DNA from: Collinsella sp.
Lineage (GTDB): Bacteria > Actinomycetota > Coriobacteriia > Coriobacteriales > Coriobacteriaceae
Direction: 5' to 3'
DNA length: 64,000 nucleotides
Assembly: GCA_019419545.1 (NCBI GenBank)
Contig: DXZT01000009.1
Location: forward strand, 17,223 to 81,222
The notes under the pieces are model-generated. The model ran no database searches. It had not been told where the DNA came from and saw only the letters and a program-made list of their open reading frames with translations. Positions 20,160-29,302 of this stretch are shown here, piece after piece. The stretch's first letter is position 1. Each line of letters begins with the position of its first letter. The position numbers and the translations under genes were made by a program.

Positions 20160-20298
20160 TTCCGATACACTCCAAGCACAGCCTGATTGCCTTGGCCAGC
20201 ACGGCATCTGCCTCGCCGCGCATAATTCCAAAGCCAACCATGGCTACCCCAACGATCAGCAAAGCCACCTGCGCCACGGGCTTAATCGCTTTGAACAA
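20152..20298 (-). CDS. CD1871A-like CXXC-motif membrane microprotein
   Basis: A 48-codon gene, started at TTG 20298 eight bases after AGGAG. The product is one membrane helix (VAQVALLIVGVAMVGFGIM) followed by RGEADAVLAKAIRLCLECIGIG at the C-terminus (in part: AIRLCLECIGIG). The RGE...A..LCLECIG pattern matches the small family annotated from Clostridioides difficile CD1871A, found next to membrane ferredoxins and thioredoxin-like proteins, exactly as here. It precedes and overlaps the NapH-like gene, so it is the first gene of a redox operon. The two cysteines at the cytoplasmic or outer face could relay thiol electrons; no function has been demonstrated that I know of. Confidence 0.7.
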   Translation of the reverse strand: MFKAIKPVAQVALLIVGVAMVGFGIMRGEADAVLAKAIRLCLECIGIG

Positions 20299-20387
20299 TC
20301 TGACCACTCCTTTCGTTTCGCGACCCATTGGACCATACCGACTATAAAATCCGTGTTAAGCGTGAATGACAATGCAAGGAGAACGTT

Positions 20388-21062
20388 ATGCGCATCTTGG
20401 TCATCGAGGACGAGCGGGCGCTGTGCGATGCGACCGCACGCAGCCTGCGCAACTTGGCCTATAGCGTCGACTGCTGCTACGACGGGCAGCAGGCGCTCGA
20501 TCTGCTCGATGTCGAGACCTTCGATCTTGTGGTGCTCGACCTCAATCTCCCCCATGTCGATGGCATGACCGTGCTCAGACAACTCAGAACAACTGATTGC
20601 GAGACGAAAATGCTCGTGCTGTCGGCACGCGGCGAGGTCTCCGACAAGGTAGCGGGGCTCGATGCGGGCGCCAACGACTACCTCACCAAGCCGTTCCATC
20701 TTGACGAGCTGGCGGCACGCATACGTAGCCTCACGCTCAGGCGCTTTACGCAAAGCGACGTTGTTCTAACCTGTGGATCGCTGAGCTTTGACACCAAGGC
20801 GCGCGTCGCCTCAGTGGGCGACGAGGCCCTATCCCTCACGCGCAAGGAGACCGGCATCTTGGAATACCTGATGCTTAACCAGGGGCGGCCGGTGAGCCAG
20901 GAGGAGCTCATCGACCACGTATGGGACAGCAGCGTCAACAGCTTTAGCAACGCGACCCGCGTTCATATCTCGTCACTGCGAAAAAAGCTGCGCGGTGCGT
21001 TGGGGCACGACCCCATCCGCAACCGAATCGGCGAAGGCTACGTTATGGAGGATGGCAAATGA
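20388..21062 (+). CDS. OmpR-type response regulator
   Basis: A 224-residue two-component response regulator: receiver domain with the acidic pocket (IEDE), phospho-acceptor Asp51 (VLDLNLPHVDG) and Lys101 (LTKPFH), then a winged-helix DNA-binding domain (LTRKETGILEYLMLN, ATRVHISSLRKKL). The ATG at 20388 follows AAGGAGAACGTT. Its stop overlaps the start of the sensor kinase gene (ATGA). It is divergent from the thiol-redox operon, 89 bases away, which makes that operon a likely target. Confidence 0.9.
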   Translation: MRILVIEDERALCDATARSLRNLAYSVDCCYDGQQALDLLDVETFDLVVLDLNLPHVDGMTVLRQLRTTDCETKMLVLSARGEVSDKVAGLDAGANDYLTKPFHLDELAARIRSLTLRRFTQSDVVLTCGSLSFDTKARVASVGDEALSLTRKETGILEYLMLNQGRPVSQEELIDHVWDSSVNSFSNATRVHISSLRKKLRGALGHDPIRNRIGEGYVMEDGK

Positions 21063-22234
21063 AGCGGCTGTCGCTGCAGTGGCGCATCACGTTAATGACG
21101 GCCCTGCTGATATGTTCGACCTGCGTACTTATGAATTGCCTGGTTGGCTACTCCGGCATGCGCTACATGGACTCGATTGGTGAGAAGGTATCGGCGCATA
21201 GCGAGGTGGAGGCGGCCTCGCCCAGCTCATTTGACCCGACAAACAAAGAGCTCGACGACGCGCTGACCATCGTCGTAAACGACGCCCAAGAATCGTTTGG
21301 CGCGACGAGCTGGTATATAACCGCGGCGGTAACGCTGCTCGGCGGCGTGCTGGCCTACTTTGTAAGCGGGCGTGCGCTGCGACCGCTGCGCTTCTTTGCG
21401 ACGCAAGTCGAGAGCGTGCGGCCCGACAACCTCGCCGACACAAAAATCAGCGAGGACGTGCCCTCTGAACTCAGGCGCTGCAGCGCGTCGTTTAACGACA
21501 TGATTGCCCGCCTTGACGAGGGATTTTCCGCACAAAGACAGTTTACGGGCAATGCGGCGCACGAGCTGCGCACGCCACTTGCGCTCATGCAGGCCCAGGT
21601 TGAGCTGTTTTGCGCCGAGCACCCCGACGTCGACGCCGATACAGCGAGCCTGCTCGGGCTGCTGCAGGAGCAGACCGAGCGGATGACGCACATGACAAAG
21701 ACCCTGCTCGAGATGAGCGAGCTGCGCAGTGTCCCTTGCAACGATGCGATTGACCTGGCGCCGATGATCGAAGAAGTACTCACGGACCTGGCGCCCCTTG
21801 CCGAGCAAAAAGACATCACGCTTACAAGTGAGGGCGACGCGCAAACGATCGGCAGCGATACGCTAATCTATCGGCTGCTGTTCAACTTGGCCGAAAACGC
21901 CATACGTTACAGCGCGCCCAACTCGACCGTGCAAATCAACGCCTGCGCCGAAGGCGACCGCGTGCTGCTACGCGTGCGCGACCAGGGGCCGGGCATTCCC
22001 GAGCAATACCAGACGAGCATCTTCCAGCCCTTCTTTCGCGTCGACAAATCGCGCAGCAGGGCATACGGCGGCGTGGGGCTGGGGCTTGCGCTGGTCTGGG
22101 AGATTGCCGCACTCCACGGCGGCTCCATCGAGGTCGAAGAGAGCTCGGAGCGCGGAACGACCATGCTCGTGACCCTTCCCGCGCATAACATCGAAGATGC
22201 GACAAAGGAACTGCCCCTTTGTCACATCTGTTAG
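21059..22234 (+). CDS. Membrane sensor histidine kinase
   Basis: A 391-residue kinase with two membrane helices (about 10-30 and 84-104) enclosing a short outside loop, a HAMP-like linker, the H-box NAAHELRTP with His168, N-box LLFNLAENAIRYSA (Asn280), and G boxes RDQGPGIP and GGVGLGLAL. It would phosphorylate the partner regulator encoded just upstream in response to an extracytoplasmic or redox signal. Oddity: the last dozen codons run straight through a copy of the 29-bp palindromic repeat (22198-22226), giving the tail DATKELPLCHIC. The catalytic domain is complete before that, so the tail is probably tolerated. Confidence 0.9.
   Translation: MKRLSLQWRITLMTALLICSTCVLMNCLVGYSGMRYMDSIGEKVSAHSEVEAASPSSFDPTNKELDDALTIVVNDAQESFGATSWYITAAVTLLGGVLAYFVSGRALRPLRFFATQVESVRPDNLADTKISEDVPSELRRCSASFNDMIARLDEGFSAQRQFTGNAAHELRTPLALMQAQVELFCAEHPDVDADTASLLGLLQEQTERMTHMTKTLLEMSELRSVPCNDAIDLAPMIEEVLTDLAPLAEQKDITLTSEGDAQTIGSDTLIYRLLFNLAENAIRYSAPNSTVQINACAEGDRVLLRVRDQGPGIPEQYQTSIFQPFFRVDKSRSRAYGGVGLGLALVWEIAALHGGSIEVEESSERGTTMLVTLPAHNIEDATKELPLCHIC
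22198..22226. repeat. 29-bp palindromic repeat, copy 5, inside the kinase 3' end
   Basis: An imperfect copy (TGCGACA against TGTCACA, and GGAAC in the left arm) embedded in frame in the last codons of the histidine kinase gene; preceded by CATAACATCGAAG as in copy 4. Confidence 0.8.
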
Positions 22235-22289
22235 TTCGCAGGATACGTGAGGCCCAAGATGCGCGAAATTGGGCGAAGCGCCAGCAAAA

Positions 22290-22319
22290 AGCCCCCGCTT
22301 CCAAGCGGAAACGGGGGCT
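22290..22319 (-). terminator. Terminator after the GMP synthetase ATPase gene
   Basis: AGCCCCCG (22290-22297) pairs with CGGGGGCT (22312-22319), with an inner CGCTT/AAGCG stem. On the minus strand a TTTTTG follows. It lies between convergent genes and may also stop the kinase transcript. Confidence 0.75.
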
Positions 22320-22331
22320 AGGTGAGTTAGC

Positions 22332-23312
22332 TTACTCCCACTCGACCGTGCCGACGGGCTTCGGCGTGAGGTCGTAGCAAACGCGGCAAATACCGGAGAC
22401 CTCGGCGGTCACGCGAGCGGTAATGCGCTTGAGCAGCGCCCAGTCGAGCTCAGGTACCTCGGCGGTCATGACATCGACGGTGTTGATGCAGCGGATGATG
22501 CAGGGCCAGTCGTAGGCGCGCTTGCCCTCGCGCACGCCGGTGGCGCGGAAGTCGGGCACGACGGCAAAATACTGCCAGATGGTCAGACCGGCCTTGTCGA
22601 TCTCCTCGCGCACAATGGCGTCGGCCTCGCGCAGTGCCTCGAGGCGGTCGCGGGTGATGGCGCCAAGGCAACGGACGCCCAGGCCGGGGCCGGGGAACGG
22701 CTGGCGCTCGACCATGTTCTCGGGCAGGCCGAGCTCGCGACCCACAACGCGCACCTCGTCCTTGTACAGCAGCTTGACGGGCTCGCAGAGCTCAAACTGC
22801 AGGTCCTCGGGCAGGCCGCCAACGTTGTGGTGAGCCTTCACGCCGTCCTGCGACTCCAGAATGTCGGGATAGATGGTGCCCTGGGCGAGGAAACTGACCT
22901 CGTCGCCAACCTTGCGGGCCTCCTCCTCGAACACGCGAATGAACTCGGCGCCGATAATCTTGCGCTTGGCCTCGGGCTCCTCGACGTCCACGAGCTTATC
23001 CAGGAAGCGATCAGTAGCGTCGACATAGACCAGGTTCGCATCCATCTGGTTCTTGAAGACGTCGACGACCTGTTCGCTCTCGCCCTTGCGCATCAGGCCG
23101 TGGTTCACGTGCACGCAGATGAGCTGCTTGCCGATAGCTTTGATGAGCAGGGCCGCAACTACAGAACTGTCGACGCCGCCGGAAAGAGCCAGCAGGACCT
23201 TCTTGTCGCCAATCTGCTCGCGGATTGCAGCAACCTGCTCATCGATGAACACCTGGGCAAGTTCGGGAGTGGTGATACGCACCATGTCGTCGGGACGCTT
23301 GTTGGGATCCAT
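22332..23312 (-). CDS. guaAB-like: Stand-alone GMP synthetase ATP-pyrophosphatase subunit
   Basis: A 326-residue protein equivalent to the C-terminal two thirds of GuaA: PP-loop LSGGVDSSV (44-52), the KRKIIGAEFIRVFEEEA helix, LAQGTIYPDILES, RQPFPGPGLGVR, and the C-terminal dimerisation domain ending VGTVEWE. The glutamine amidotransferase domain is absent. In some archaea and bacteria the two domains are separate proteins, and the ATPase subunit can use free ammonia or a partner GATase to turn XMP into GMP. A full-length guaA is also present at 48887-50485, so this copy is redundant or specialised. Start ATG 23312 behind AAGGAGC. A TATAAT-like -10 box on the minus strand lies at 23384-23379. 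Confidence 0.85.
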   Translation of the reverse strand: MDPNKRPDDMVRITTPELAQVFIDEQVAAIREQIGDKKVLLALSGGVDSSVVAALLIKAIGKQLICVHVNHGLMRKGESEQVVDVFKNQMDANLVYVDATDRFLDKLVDVEEPEAKRKIIGAEFIRVFEEEARKVGDEVSFLAQGTIYPDILESQDGVKAHHNVGGLPEDLQFELCEPVKLLYKDEVRVVGRELGLPENMVERQPFPGPGLGVRCLGAITRDRLEALREADAIVREEIDKAGLTIWQYFAVVPDFRATGVREGKRAYDWPCIIRCINTVDVMTAEVPELDWALLKRITARVTAEVSGICRVCYDLTPKPVGTVEWE

Positions 23313-23450
23313 GCAAAGCTCCTTTTCGGTTCGATGAGAATGCGCTACACGTATGCAAACGCACCGTCATATGACCTCATTATATGCAGAGCGAGGTTCG
23401 TTTCCCATCGCTGCGACGGAGCTTTTTGTAGGGGTGGCAATTTTTCTATA

Positions 23451-23487
23451 TCCCAAGGTCAGCTAGACTTCGGTAGCCACCTTGGGA
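23451..23487. promoter_or_regulatory. Inverted repeat in the guaA-like/LuxR divergent gap
   Basis: TCCCAAGGT (23451-23459) and ACCTTGGGA (23479-23487), perfect nine-base arms 19 bases apart. It lies in the 296-base gap between the divergent GMP synthetase subunit and LuxR-type genes, 122 bases before the latter. Either an operator or a leader hairpin; the rest of the gap shows nothing recognisable apart from the minus-strand -10 box. Confidence 0.4.
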
Positions 23488-23608
23488 GCATCGCCAATAG
23501 ACTCTTCCTTTATACGTTCGGCATAATCGTAGGCGATAACCACAAATTCCAGTCCCGATCAACAGGGGAAAATGGCTGCTAATGTTGCCAGCTGTTGGGA
23601 GATGGAAG

Positions 23609-24613
23609 ATGGACTGCGATGGCTACCCGCGCATTCCCATGCCGTTGATGTGCACTGCCTTTGTGCCGGGGCAGATTGACGCTGCGGTTGCAGGCATTTC
23701 CGACCCCGATTCACGCGCCATCGCCACGGCAGAAGCGCTGTACTTTCGCGGACAGGCCACACTCGCCGCCGAGACAGCACGCCCCTATCTTGACGCCACC
23801 GACCCCGCGCTGCGCTATTCCGCATGCCTTATCTGCGGATATGCCAGTCTGTCGCTCAACCGTATCACCGATGCCCGTCGTTGCCTTGCGGGCATCCTCG
23901 ATACGCCAACTGACGAGGAATCGTCTGCCGTCCACGCCACGCATATCCTGTTCGCCTCCGCCGCGAGCGTCCTGTTGCACTTGCCTTCCCCGTATTCTGC
24001 CGAAGAGTTTTATCCACTTGCGGCGCATCTGCCCGAAGGCCTGCGCCTGTTCGCCAGCTACGTGATGGCGCACGCGTTGTATCTGCGCGGCGAATACGGC
24101 CGCAGCCTGGGCATGGCGGAAAACGCCCTGATTATGAAACAGGGAAGCTACCCCATCTCGGAGCTATTCCTGCACTTGTCGGCCTCGATGGCCTGTATGA
24201 GTCTCAAAGACGTCGACGCCGCAAAAGCGCACTTTGGCGCCGCTTGGGACATTGCGCGCCCCGACGGCCTTATCGAGCTCATCGGCGAACACCATGGCCT
24301 TTTGCAGGGACTCATCGAGGCATGCCTAAAATCGCAATACCCTGACGATTTCGCTCGCATCATCGAGATCACGTATCGATTCAGCTACGGCTGGCGGCGC
24401 ATCCACAACCCCGATTCGGGCGAGGACGTGGCCGACGATCTAACGACCACGGAGTTCACCATGGCCATGCTCGCCTGCCGTGGGTGGACCAACGCCGAAA
24501 TCGCACGCCATATGGGCGTGTCGCCGGGCACTGTTAAAAACCGCCTATCCGGCGTATATGCAAAGCTTGGCATCGGCACGCGCGCCGAGCTGGTCGCGCA
24601 TATGCTGCGTTAG
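23609..24613 (+). CDS. LuxR-type transcriptional regulator
   Basis: A 334-residue protein, started at ATG 23609 seven bases behind GGGAG. Residues 1-260 are helical with repeated hairpins (ATAEALYFRGQATLAAETAR, ALYLRGEYGRSLGMAENAL), consistent with TPR-like helices found in MalT/LuxR-type regulators. The C-terminal 65 residues are a GerE/LuxR helix-turn-helix: LTTTEFTMAMLACRGWTNAE followed by GVSPGTVKNRLSGVYAKLGI. No ATPase or receiver motif is visible. The large wall-anchored protein gene starts 155 bases downstream on the same strand and may be controlled by this regulator. Confidence 0.75.
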   Translation: MDCDGYPRIPMPLMCTAFVPGQIDAAVAGISDPDSRAIATAEALYFRGQATLAAETARPYLDATDPALRYSACLICGYASLSLNRITDARRCLAGILDTPTDEESSAVHATHILFASAASVLLHLPSPYSAEEFYPLAAHLPEGLRLFASYVMAHALYLRGEYGRSLGMAENALIMKQGSYPISELFLHLSASMACMSLKDVDAAKAHFGAAWDIARPDGLIELIGEHHGLLQGLIEACLKSQYPDDFARIIEITYRFSYGWRRIHNPDSGEDVADDLTTTEFTMAMLACRGWTNAEIARHMGVSPGTVKNRLSGVYAKLGIGTRAELVAHMLR

Positions 24614-24768
24614 CGACCGGGCTGCCAAGCGCATCGAACGCGTTCCGGAACCCGGCACTTCGCTCGATCAATTTGGACATTTTGACCCTTGAACGGCACT
24701 ACCGCCACGAAGCGTCTTCTCGCAAAATTGGATTATTTCCACCGATATTTGCGGGATGGGAGCCCAAG

Positions 24769-27700
24769 ATGCTTGATCGCCGTTCGTTACTTGTTGCTGG
24801 AGCGTCCTCGCTGGCGAGCATTATGTTGCCTCGCGTGCCGGGAAGAGAAAATGCCTTCCTGCTGCCGTTCGCGCCCACCGCGGCCTATGCCGACGAAGAA
24901 GATCCCTTCAAGGTGCTCGTTCTCTCGCGCACCATGTTTGGTGTGGTCGTGGTCGACGTCGCCAACAAGAATACGCCCATCGCAGGTGCCCAGGTCACGC
25001 TCACATCGCGCTATGCCGTAGGCAAGCAGCTCACCGCCACGACCGATGACGAAGGCACGGCCATCTTTGAGGTCGCCCCTCTTTCGGAAGACTACGTGGA
25101 CGAGGCAACGCTTCTCGACGCGTACGACTTTAACGGCGGCATCTCCATTAGCATGGCGGGCTACCGCGATGTCGAGATTCCCCTTGCGCGTATCCAGGGC
25201 GGCACCGCCATAACCGCGCCCACGCGTCCGCTGTCCGACGGCGAGCCGTACTTCCGCCAGCTCACATTCGACGAATGGGACATCCAGTACGCTGATGCCA
25301 CGTTCATGGCATTGCCGAAGGACGACGCGGCAAACGACCAACCCGACACGCATGCCTTTATTGTACAGGCACATCTGCCACAGGGTGGACAGGCAACGCT
25401 GCACATCAACAAGGTAATGCCCGCCACGGGTAGCTCGCCCGAAACCGTCACGCAGATCGGCCAGATCAAGGCCAGCGCATCAGGCGCGGATAATCTGGCG
25501 ACGTTCACACTCGAAGACAAGTTTCTCGACGCGGCATCGGGCCTTCTGGAGGAAGGGTGCAAGCTGCGCTTTGTCCTCGACTATCAGGGCAAAACCTACA
25601 CGCTCTCATCCCCCATGGCCGTTGTCACCGCGCCGGCCGCAAAGGCGGAATCGGGCTCGACCACTATCGTCCCCACTACCATGGACCAAGAGGTCACTCC
25701 GTTTGATTTCCCCGCGGCGTTTCCCGGCATCGGCGGCAATAAGTTCACGTGCTGGATACCCACATTTCCGATCCTCTTCGATTTCTCGTTTGCTGGATAC
25801 GTGCTGTTTGGCGGAGGATACAAACCAGCCAGCTATATGAACGATTCGGGCAACCCTGATCCGGAATACTGGAAGAAATCGCCGCGCGAGTCGGGCGCCA
25901 AGCAGGCAAACCGCTACCTCGACGAGATGGAGGGGAAGTGGAATCAGTACAAGAGTATGAGTGCCGGTTCGGGCACCGATCCAAGAAACACCAAGCTCCT
26001 TCGCCACCATTGCACGCCGCTGTTCACGATGGATATCGCCACACAGCTGTACGGCTCGCTTGCCTACGATTGGGTGGGCAAAACCTGGGGTAACAACAAC
26101 GACCCCGCATACGGCAATATTAAGGCCCTCTTCCAGGTAAGAACCGACCTCAATTGGACCGAGCAGTTTACCCTAGGACCGGTGCCATTTTTCCTAAACG
26201 TCAACCCTTGGGTGCTGGCGAAGCTGGCGCTCGCTGTGGGTGCCCACACGCACGGCAGCGGCGCGGCGTTTTTTAAAAACATTTCGCTCGACTATTCAAA
26301 CACGTCGGGCTCGTTCACCATCCAGATCGGACTTGCCGTCACCTTTGGCGCCGGCGTTGCAGGCGTCGCCTCGTCTGCCGTGCGCGGCGCCGCATCCCTC
26401 ACGCTGTTCATTGGGTACGAGAAGGCGGACGGTCACCAGCTTCCGCGGCTGCGCGTAGGTGCAGACGTCGATGTCGATGTGATACTCCAGTTCGTAATGT
26501 TCAAGTGGACCACCAAGGCTTGGTCGGGGTCGTGGCCCACACTCATCGATTCGTGGAATATGTCGGTGAACAATGGCAACCAGTATGTGCTCCAACGCTC
26601 TGAGCTGGCATTGGGTGGAGATACGCCTTATACGCTGGATGCCTGCTTCGGCTCGGCCGGCAACGCCGAGGCAGGTGGTGTGCCGCAGTTTATCGCATCG
26701 GCCACCATCGTCACCAACGCCGAGCTGCTCGCACGCGCCGAGGTTAAGGCCACTGCCGTAAACGCCGCGCCTGTCGTGCGCGATTGGGATCAAGCGGTCA
26801 CGCGCATTGAGCTCGAGACGAACGCGGAGAGCGACGACACGGGACAGGTCGAACATTTCGTCCACGCGCTGATGGAGAACGACGAAAATGCCGCGCCGAT
26901 GTATGAGTACACCTACATCGGTCAGTCAACGAACGCCGTTGCGGACCCGAACGCCAATTCTGCCGGCGTGTCGGAGGACGAGCGTGGCGGCATAAAACCC
27001 TCGAGCGACAACGTGCTGTTTTCCGGCGTGCTCAGCGAAGCCCACATGAAGCTAACGATGATTGCCGGCGTAGAATGCCTGTTCCGTATCGCCTCGGTGC
27101 GCTACGGCGACAATGGCCGCTCGCGCCTGGTGGTGCACACAAAGGCAAACGGCACGTGGTCCGCTCCCACGCCCGTGGACTTTCCCCTTGGGTTTGGCGA
27201 GGGCGACGTGGAGCGCGACGGCATATTCGATTACGACTTCGACGTGGTGGAATATACGGACGGAAGAGGAAACCAGGACGCCTACGTGCTGCTGGTCTCG
27301 GGCGAGCGCCCCGCCGGCGACAACACCCTTTTCGATACGGCAAGCACAGCCGGCATACTGTCCGTTGTGCGCCTGCGCATAAGTAATGACGAGATCCGCG
27401 TGGTGTCGCATACGTCATGGCGCAGCATCTCGCGCGGCCGCCTGCAAGAGGATGGCTACCATTGCCTGCAGTGCCCGCGCATCACGGTAGGCAAGACGCT
27501 GGTCGACGGACGCCTGTCGGGTGCCTACCTCCACCGCCGCGGAACCACCGCAGAGAAGGCGCTCGGCAGCGAGGCCGAGGTTGCGCTGGAATGCTTTACC
27601 CTGTGGTCGGATGATTTGGGCGACAGCCTGACGTTCCGCCAAGTTCTTCGCTTTCCGCAAGCACCGTCGAGTATCGAGCTGAGCGAGCCCGAGAATATCA

Positions 27701-29136
27701 ACGGCAAAATGGTGGTGCCCGTTGCGTACGAGACCGCAGACGGTTGCGGCTGCGCATCGTACGCCGTGATCGGCCAGTCCATTGCGGGCTGGGGCGTTAT
27801 GCCACCAGACGCCACGGTGCCCCATGCGGTGCCGTGGCCACAACATTCGGGCTTTTTGGCCACCGTCAACGAGCAGCTGCAGCATATTACTTGGACGCGA
27901 GGCGCATCGGCATTTGCAACGCAGCCCGTGGGTGCCGCAGGCTGTGGCCCGGCATCGTTTAGCGTAAGCAACAACGGCAGGTGCGCGCTCTATGTAGAGA
28001 ACACCGATGGCAAGGTGGGGCAAACCTACGACGAAGAAGGCAACCCGGTAGCAGTAATGGGCAAGCACTTCCGCATCTTCGCCAGCACCTTGGCAGGCGA
28101 TCTGTTCACGGAGCCGTTCGTGATGTGCGAGCTGGACCATCCCGTCGATCAGATAACGACATTTTTGACGTCGGGAGGCATGCTCTCCGCGCTCGCCACG
28201 CACATTGTGAGCGCGGAGCAGAGCGAGGCAGAGCTGCACGGCATCGAAGTGCCTCTGGTGGCGTGTGCCACTCCGACGGGCGCGGTCGCTACCTCGGGCG
28301 CGGTGGTGCCCGGAGCAGCAGGCGAATCCTTCATGGTCACGGTGCGAAACGACGGCAACACTTTGCTGACTGCCGGCACAATCGATCTGTACCGAGAGGG
28401 CTCCAGCCAGCCGTTCTCCAGCGCATCCATCGGATTCGGAGCGAACGCACGCATGGCTTCGATCTACGATCCAGAGCTTGCCGAAGACGCTTCGGCCAAC
28501 GACATGGCACACGTAAAGTACGCGCTCGAGACGCTGGGCGCACGTTTTGCAACGCACCCGCTGGTAGCCGACAACGGCAACGCCGTGCTGGCACCGGGTT
28601 GCACGGCACAGTTCCGCATGAGCTTCGCCATCCCCGAGAGCTGGAGCGACGAAGTGGGCAAACGCGTCACGCTGTATGCGAAGGCGCGTAATCTGGTGGC
28701 GCTCGATCCCGTAACGCTCGAGGAGATCCGACCGGGCGCAAACTCGGCGCTGAGTGCCGTTCTGCACGAGCTTCATGTGCCCGACGCGGCATGCGAACGC
28801 TCAGAAGTTCAGGTCGGCGTATGCGACAGCGCGGATACGACAGGACTTCACGACGCCCCAATGACGGTAGACGGCGATGGTGGCTCGAGTAGCAGCGGTA
28901 CTGACGAGGGCGGTGGCTCCGGCGGAAGCAGCTCCGGCAGCGGCAAGGACCACGGCAATAACAAGCGCTCCGGAAAAGCGGGCGCGCTTGCGGGCACGGG
29001 CGATGTCAACGCTCCCCTTACGGCAGCCGCTGCAGCACTCGCCGCGGCAGGCGCGGGCCTCATCGCCTACAGCGCCCGCCGCACGGCGCTCGAAAAAGAC
29101 ACCGCCAATGAGGTCAATTCGGATAGGCCTCGCTAG
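24769..29136 (+). CDS. Large secreted, sortase-anchored surface protein (1455 aa)
   Basis: Started at ATG 24769 (MLDRRSLLVAGAS) behind GGGAG; the RR pair before a hydrophobic segment suggests a Tat-type signal peptide, cleaved near AAYADEE. Residues 50-130 resemble a carboxypeptidase-regulatory or Cna-B-like beta sandwich (VANKNTPIAGAQVTLTSRY, GTAIFEV). Long beta-rich regions follow with no family I recognise, including a beta-propeller-like part with repeated strands. Near the C-terminus come a Ser/Gly-rich linker (about 1365-1400), a sorting-type motif LAGTG (1407-1411), a hydrophobic Ala-rich helix and RR, as in sortase substrates. The tail after RR is unusually long (17 residues). Probably displayed on the cell wall. 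No catalytic motif seen. Confidence 0.75.
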   Translation: MLDRRSLLVAGASSLASIMLPRVPGRENAFLLPFAPTAAYADEEDPFKVLVLSRTMFGVVVVDVANKNTPIAGAQVTLTSRYAVGKQLTATTDDEGTAIFEVAPLSEDYVDEATLLDAYDFNGGISISMAGYRDVEIPLARIQGGTAITAPTRPLSDGEPYFRQLTFDEWDIQYADATFMALPKDDAANDQPDTHAFIVQAHLPQGGQATLHINKVMPATGSSPETVTQIGQIKASASGADNLATFTLEDKFLDAASGLLEEGCKLRFVLDYQGKTYTLSSPMAVVTAPAAKAESGSTTIVPTTMDQEVTPFDFPAAFPGIGGNKFTCWIPTFPILFDFSFAGYVLFGGGYKPASYMNDSGNPDPEYWKKSPRESGAKQANRYLDEMEGKWNQYKSMSAGSGTDPRNTKLLRHHCTPLFTMDIATQLYGSLAYDWVGKTWGNNNDPAYGNIKALFQVRTDLNWTEQFTLGPVPFFLNVNPWVLAKLALAVGAHTHGSGAAFFKNISLDYSNTSGSFTIQIGLAVTFGAGVAGVASSAVRGAASLTLFIGYEKADGHQLPRLRVGADVDVDVILQFVMFKWTTKAWSGSWPTLIDSWNMSVNNGNQYVLQRSELALGGDTPYTLDACFGSAGNAEAGGVPQFIASATIVTNAELLARAEVKATAVNAAPVVRDWDQAVTRIELETNAESDDTGQVEHFVHALMENDENAAPMYEYTYIGQSTNAVADPNANSAGVSEDERGGIKPSSDNVLFSGVLSEAHMKLTMIAGVECLFRIASVRYGDNGRSRLVVHTKANGTWSAPTPVDFPLGFGEGDVERDGIFDYDFDVVEYTDGRGNQDAYVLLVSGERPAGDNTLFDTASTAGILSVVRLRISNDEIRVVSHTSWRSISRGRLQEDGYHCLQCPRITVGKTLVDGRLSGAYLHRRGTTAEKALGSEAEVALECFTLWSDDLGDSLTFRQVLRFPQAPSSIELSEPENINGKMVVPVAYETADGCGCASYAVIGQSIAGWGVMPPDATVPHAVPWPQHSGFLATVNEQLQHITWTRGASAFATQPVGAAGCGPASFSVSNNGRCALYVENTDGKVGQTYDEEGNPVAVMGKHFRIFASTLAGDLFTEPFVMCELDHPVDQITTFLTSGGMLSALATHIVSAEQSEAELHGIEVPLVACATPTGAVATSGAVVPGAAGESFMVTVRNDGNTLLTAGTIDLYREGSSQPFSSASIGFGANARMASIYDPELAEDASANDMAHVKYALETLGARFATHPLVADNGNAVLAPGCTAQFRMSFAIPESWSDEVGKRVTLYAKARNLVALDPVTLEEIRPGANSALSAVLHELHVPDAACERSEVQVGVCDSADTTGLHDAPMTVDGDGGSSSSGTDEGGGSGGSSSGSGKDHGNNKRSGKAGALAGTGDVNAPLTAAAAALAAAGAGLIAYSARRTALEKDTANEVNSDRPR

Positions 29137-29244
29137 CTCCTAGTTACATGTCATTATGGAAATCATGTTCGTCATTGCGCGCACGATGCCCCACTGCACC
29201 CGAAACCGCGCGAGGCATTGGCCCTGCTCATCGAGCACCAAAAA

Positions 29245-29276
29245 GGGCTGGCCCCGATAACTCGGAGCCAGCCCTG
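29245..29276 (-). terminator. Terminator after the frameshifted lipoprotein gene
   Basis: AGGGCTGGC (29245-29253) pairs with GCCAGCCCT (29268-29276); the minus-strand transcript continues with TTTTT. The ~165 bases between the surface protein stop and the lipoprotein stop hold nothing else I recognise. Confidence 0.8.
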
Positions 29277-29302
29277 AGTCGCCTGACGTAAGAATCGCGG
29301 CG

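Noticed and set aside
24673..24768. Upstream in-frame start of the surface protein
   Set aside because: It would place 32 residues before the signal peptide; the ATG at 24769 has a ribosome binding site and begins the signal.
27415..28776. A 453-codon antisense open frame in the surface protein gene
   Set aside because: Cys/Arg-rich nonsense, no start signal.
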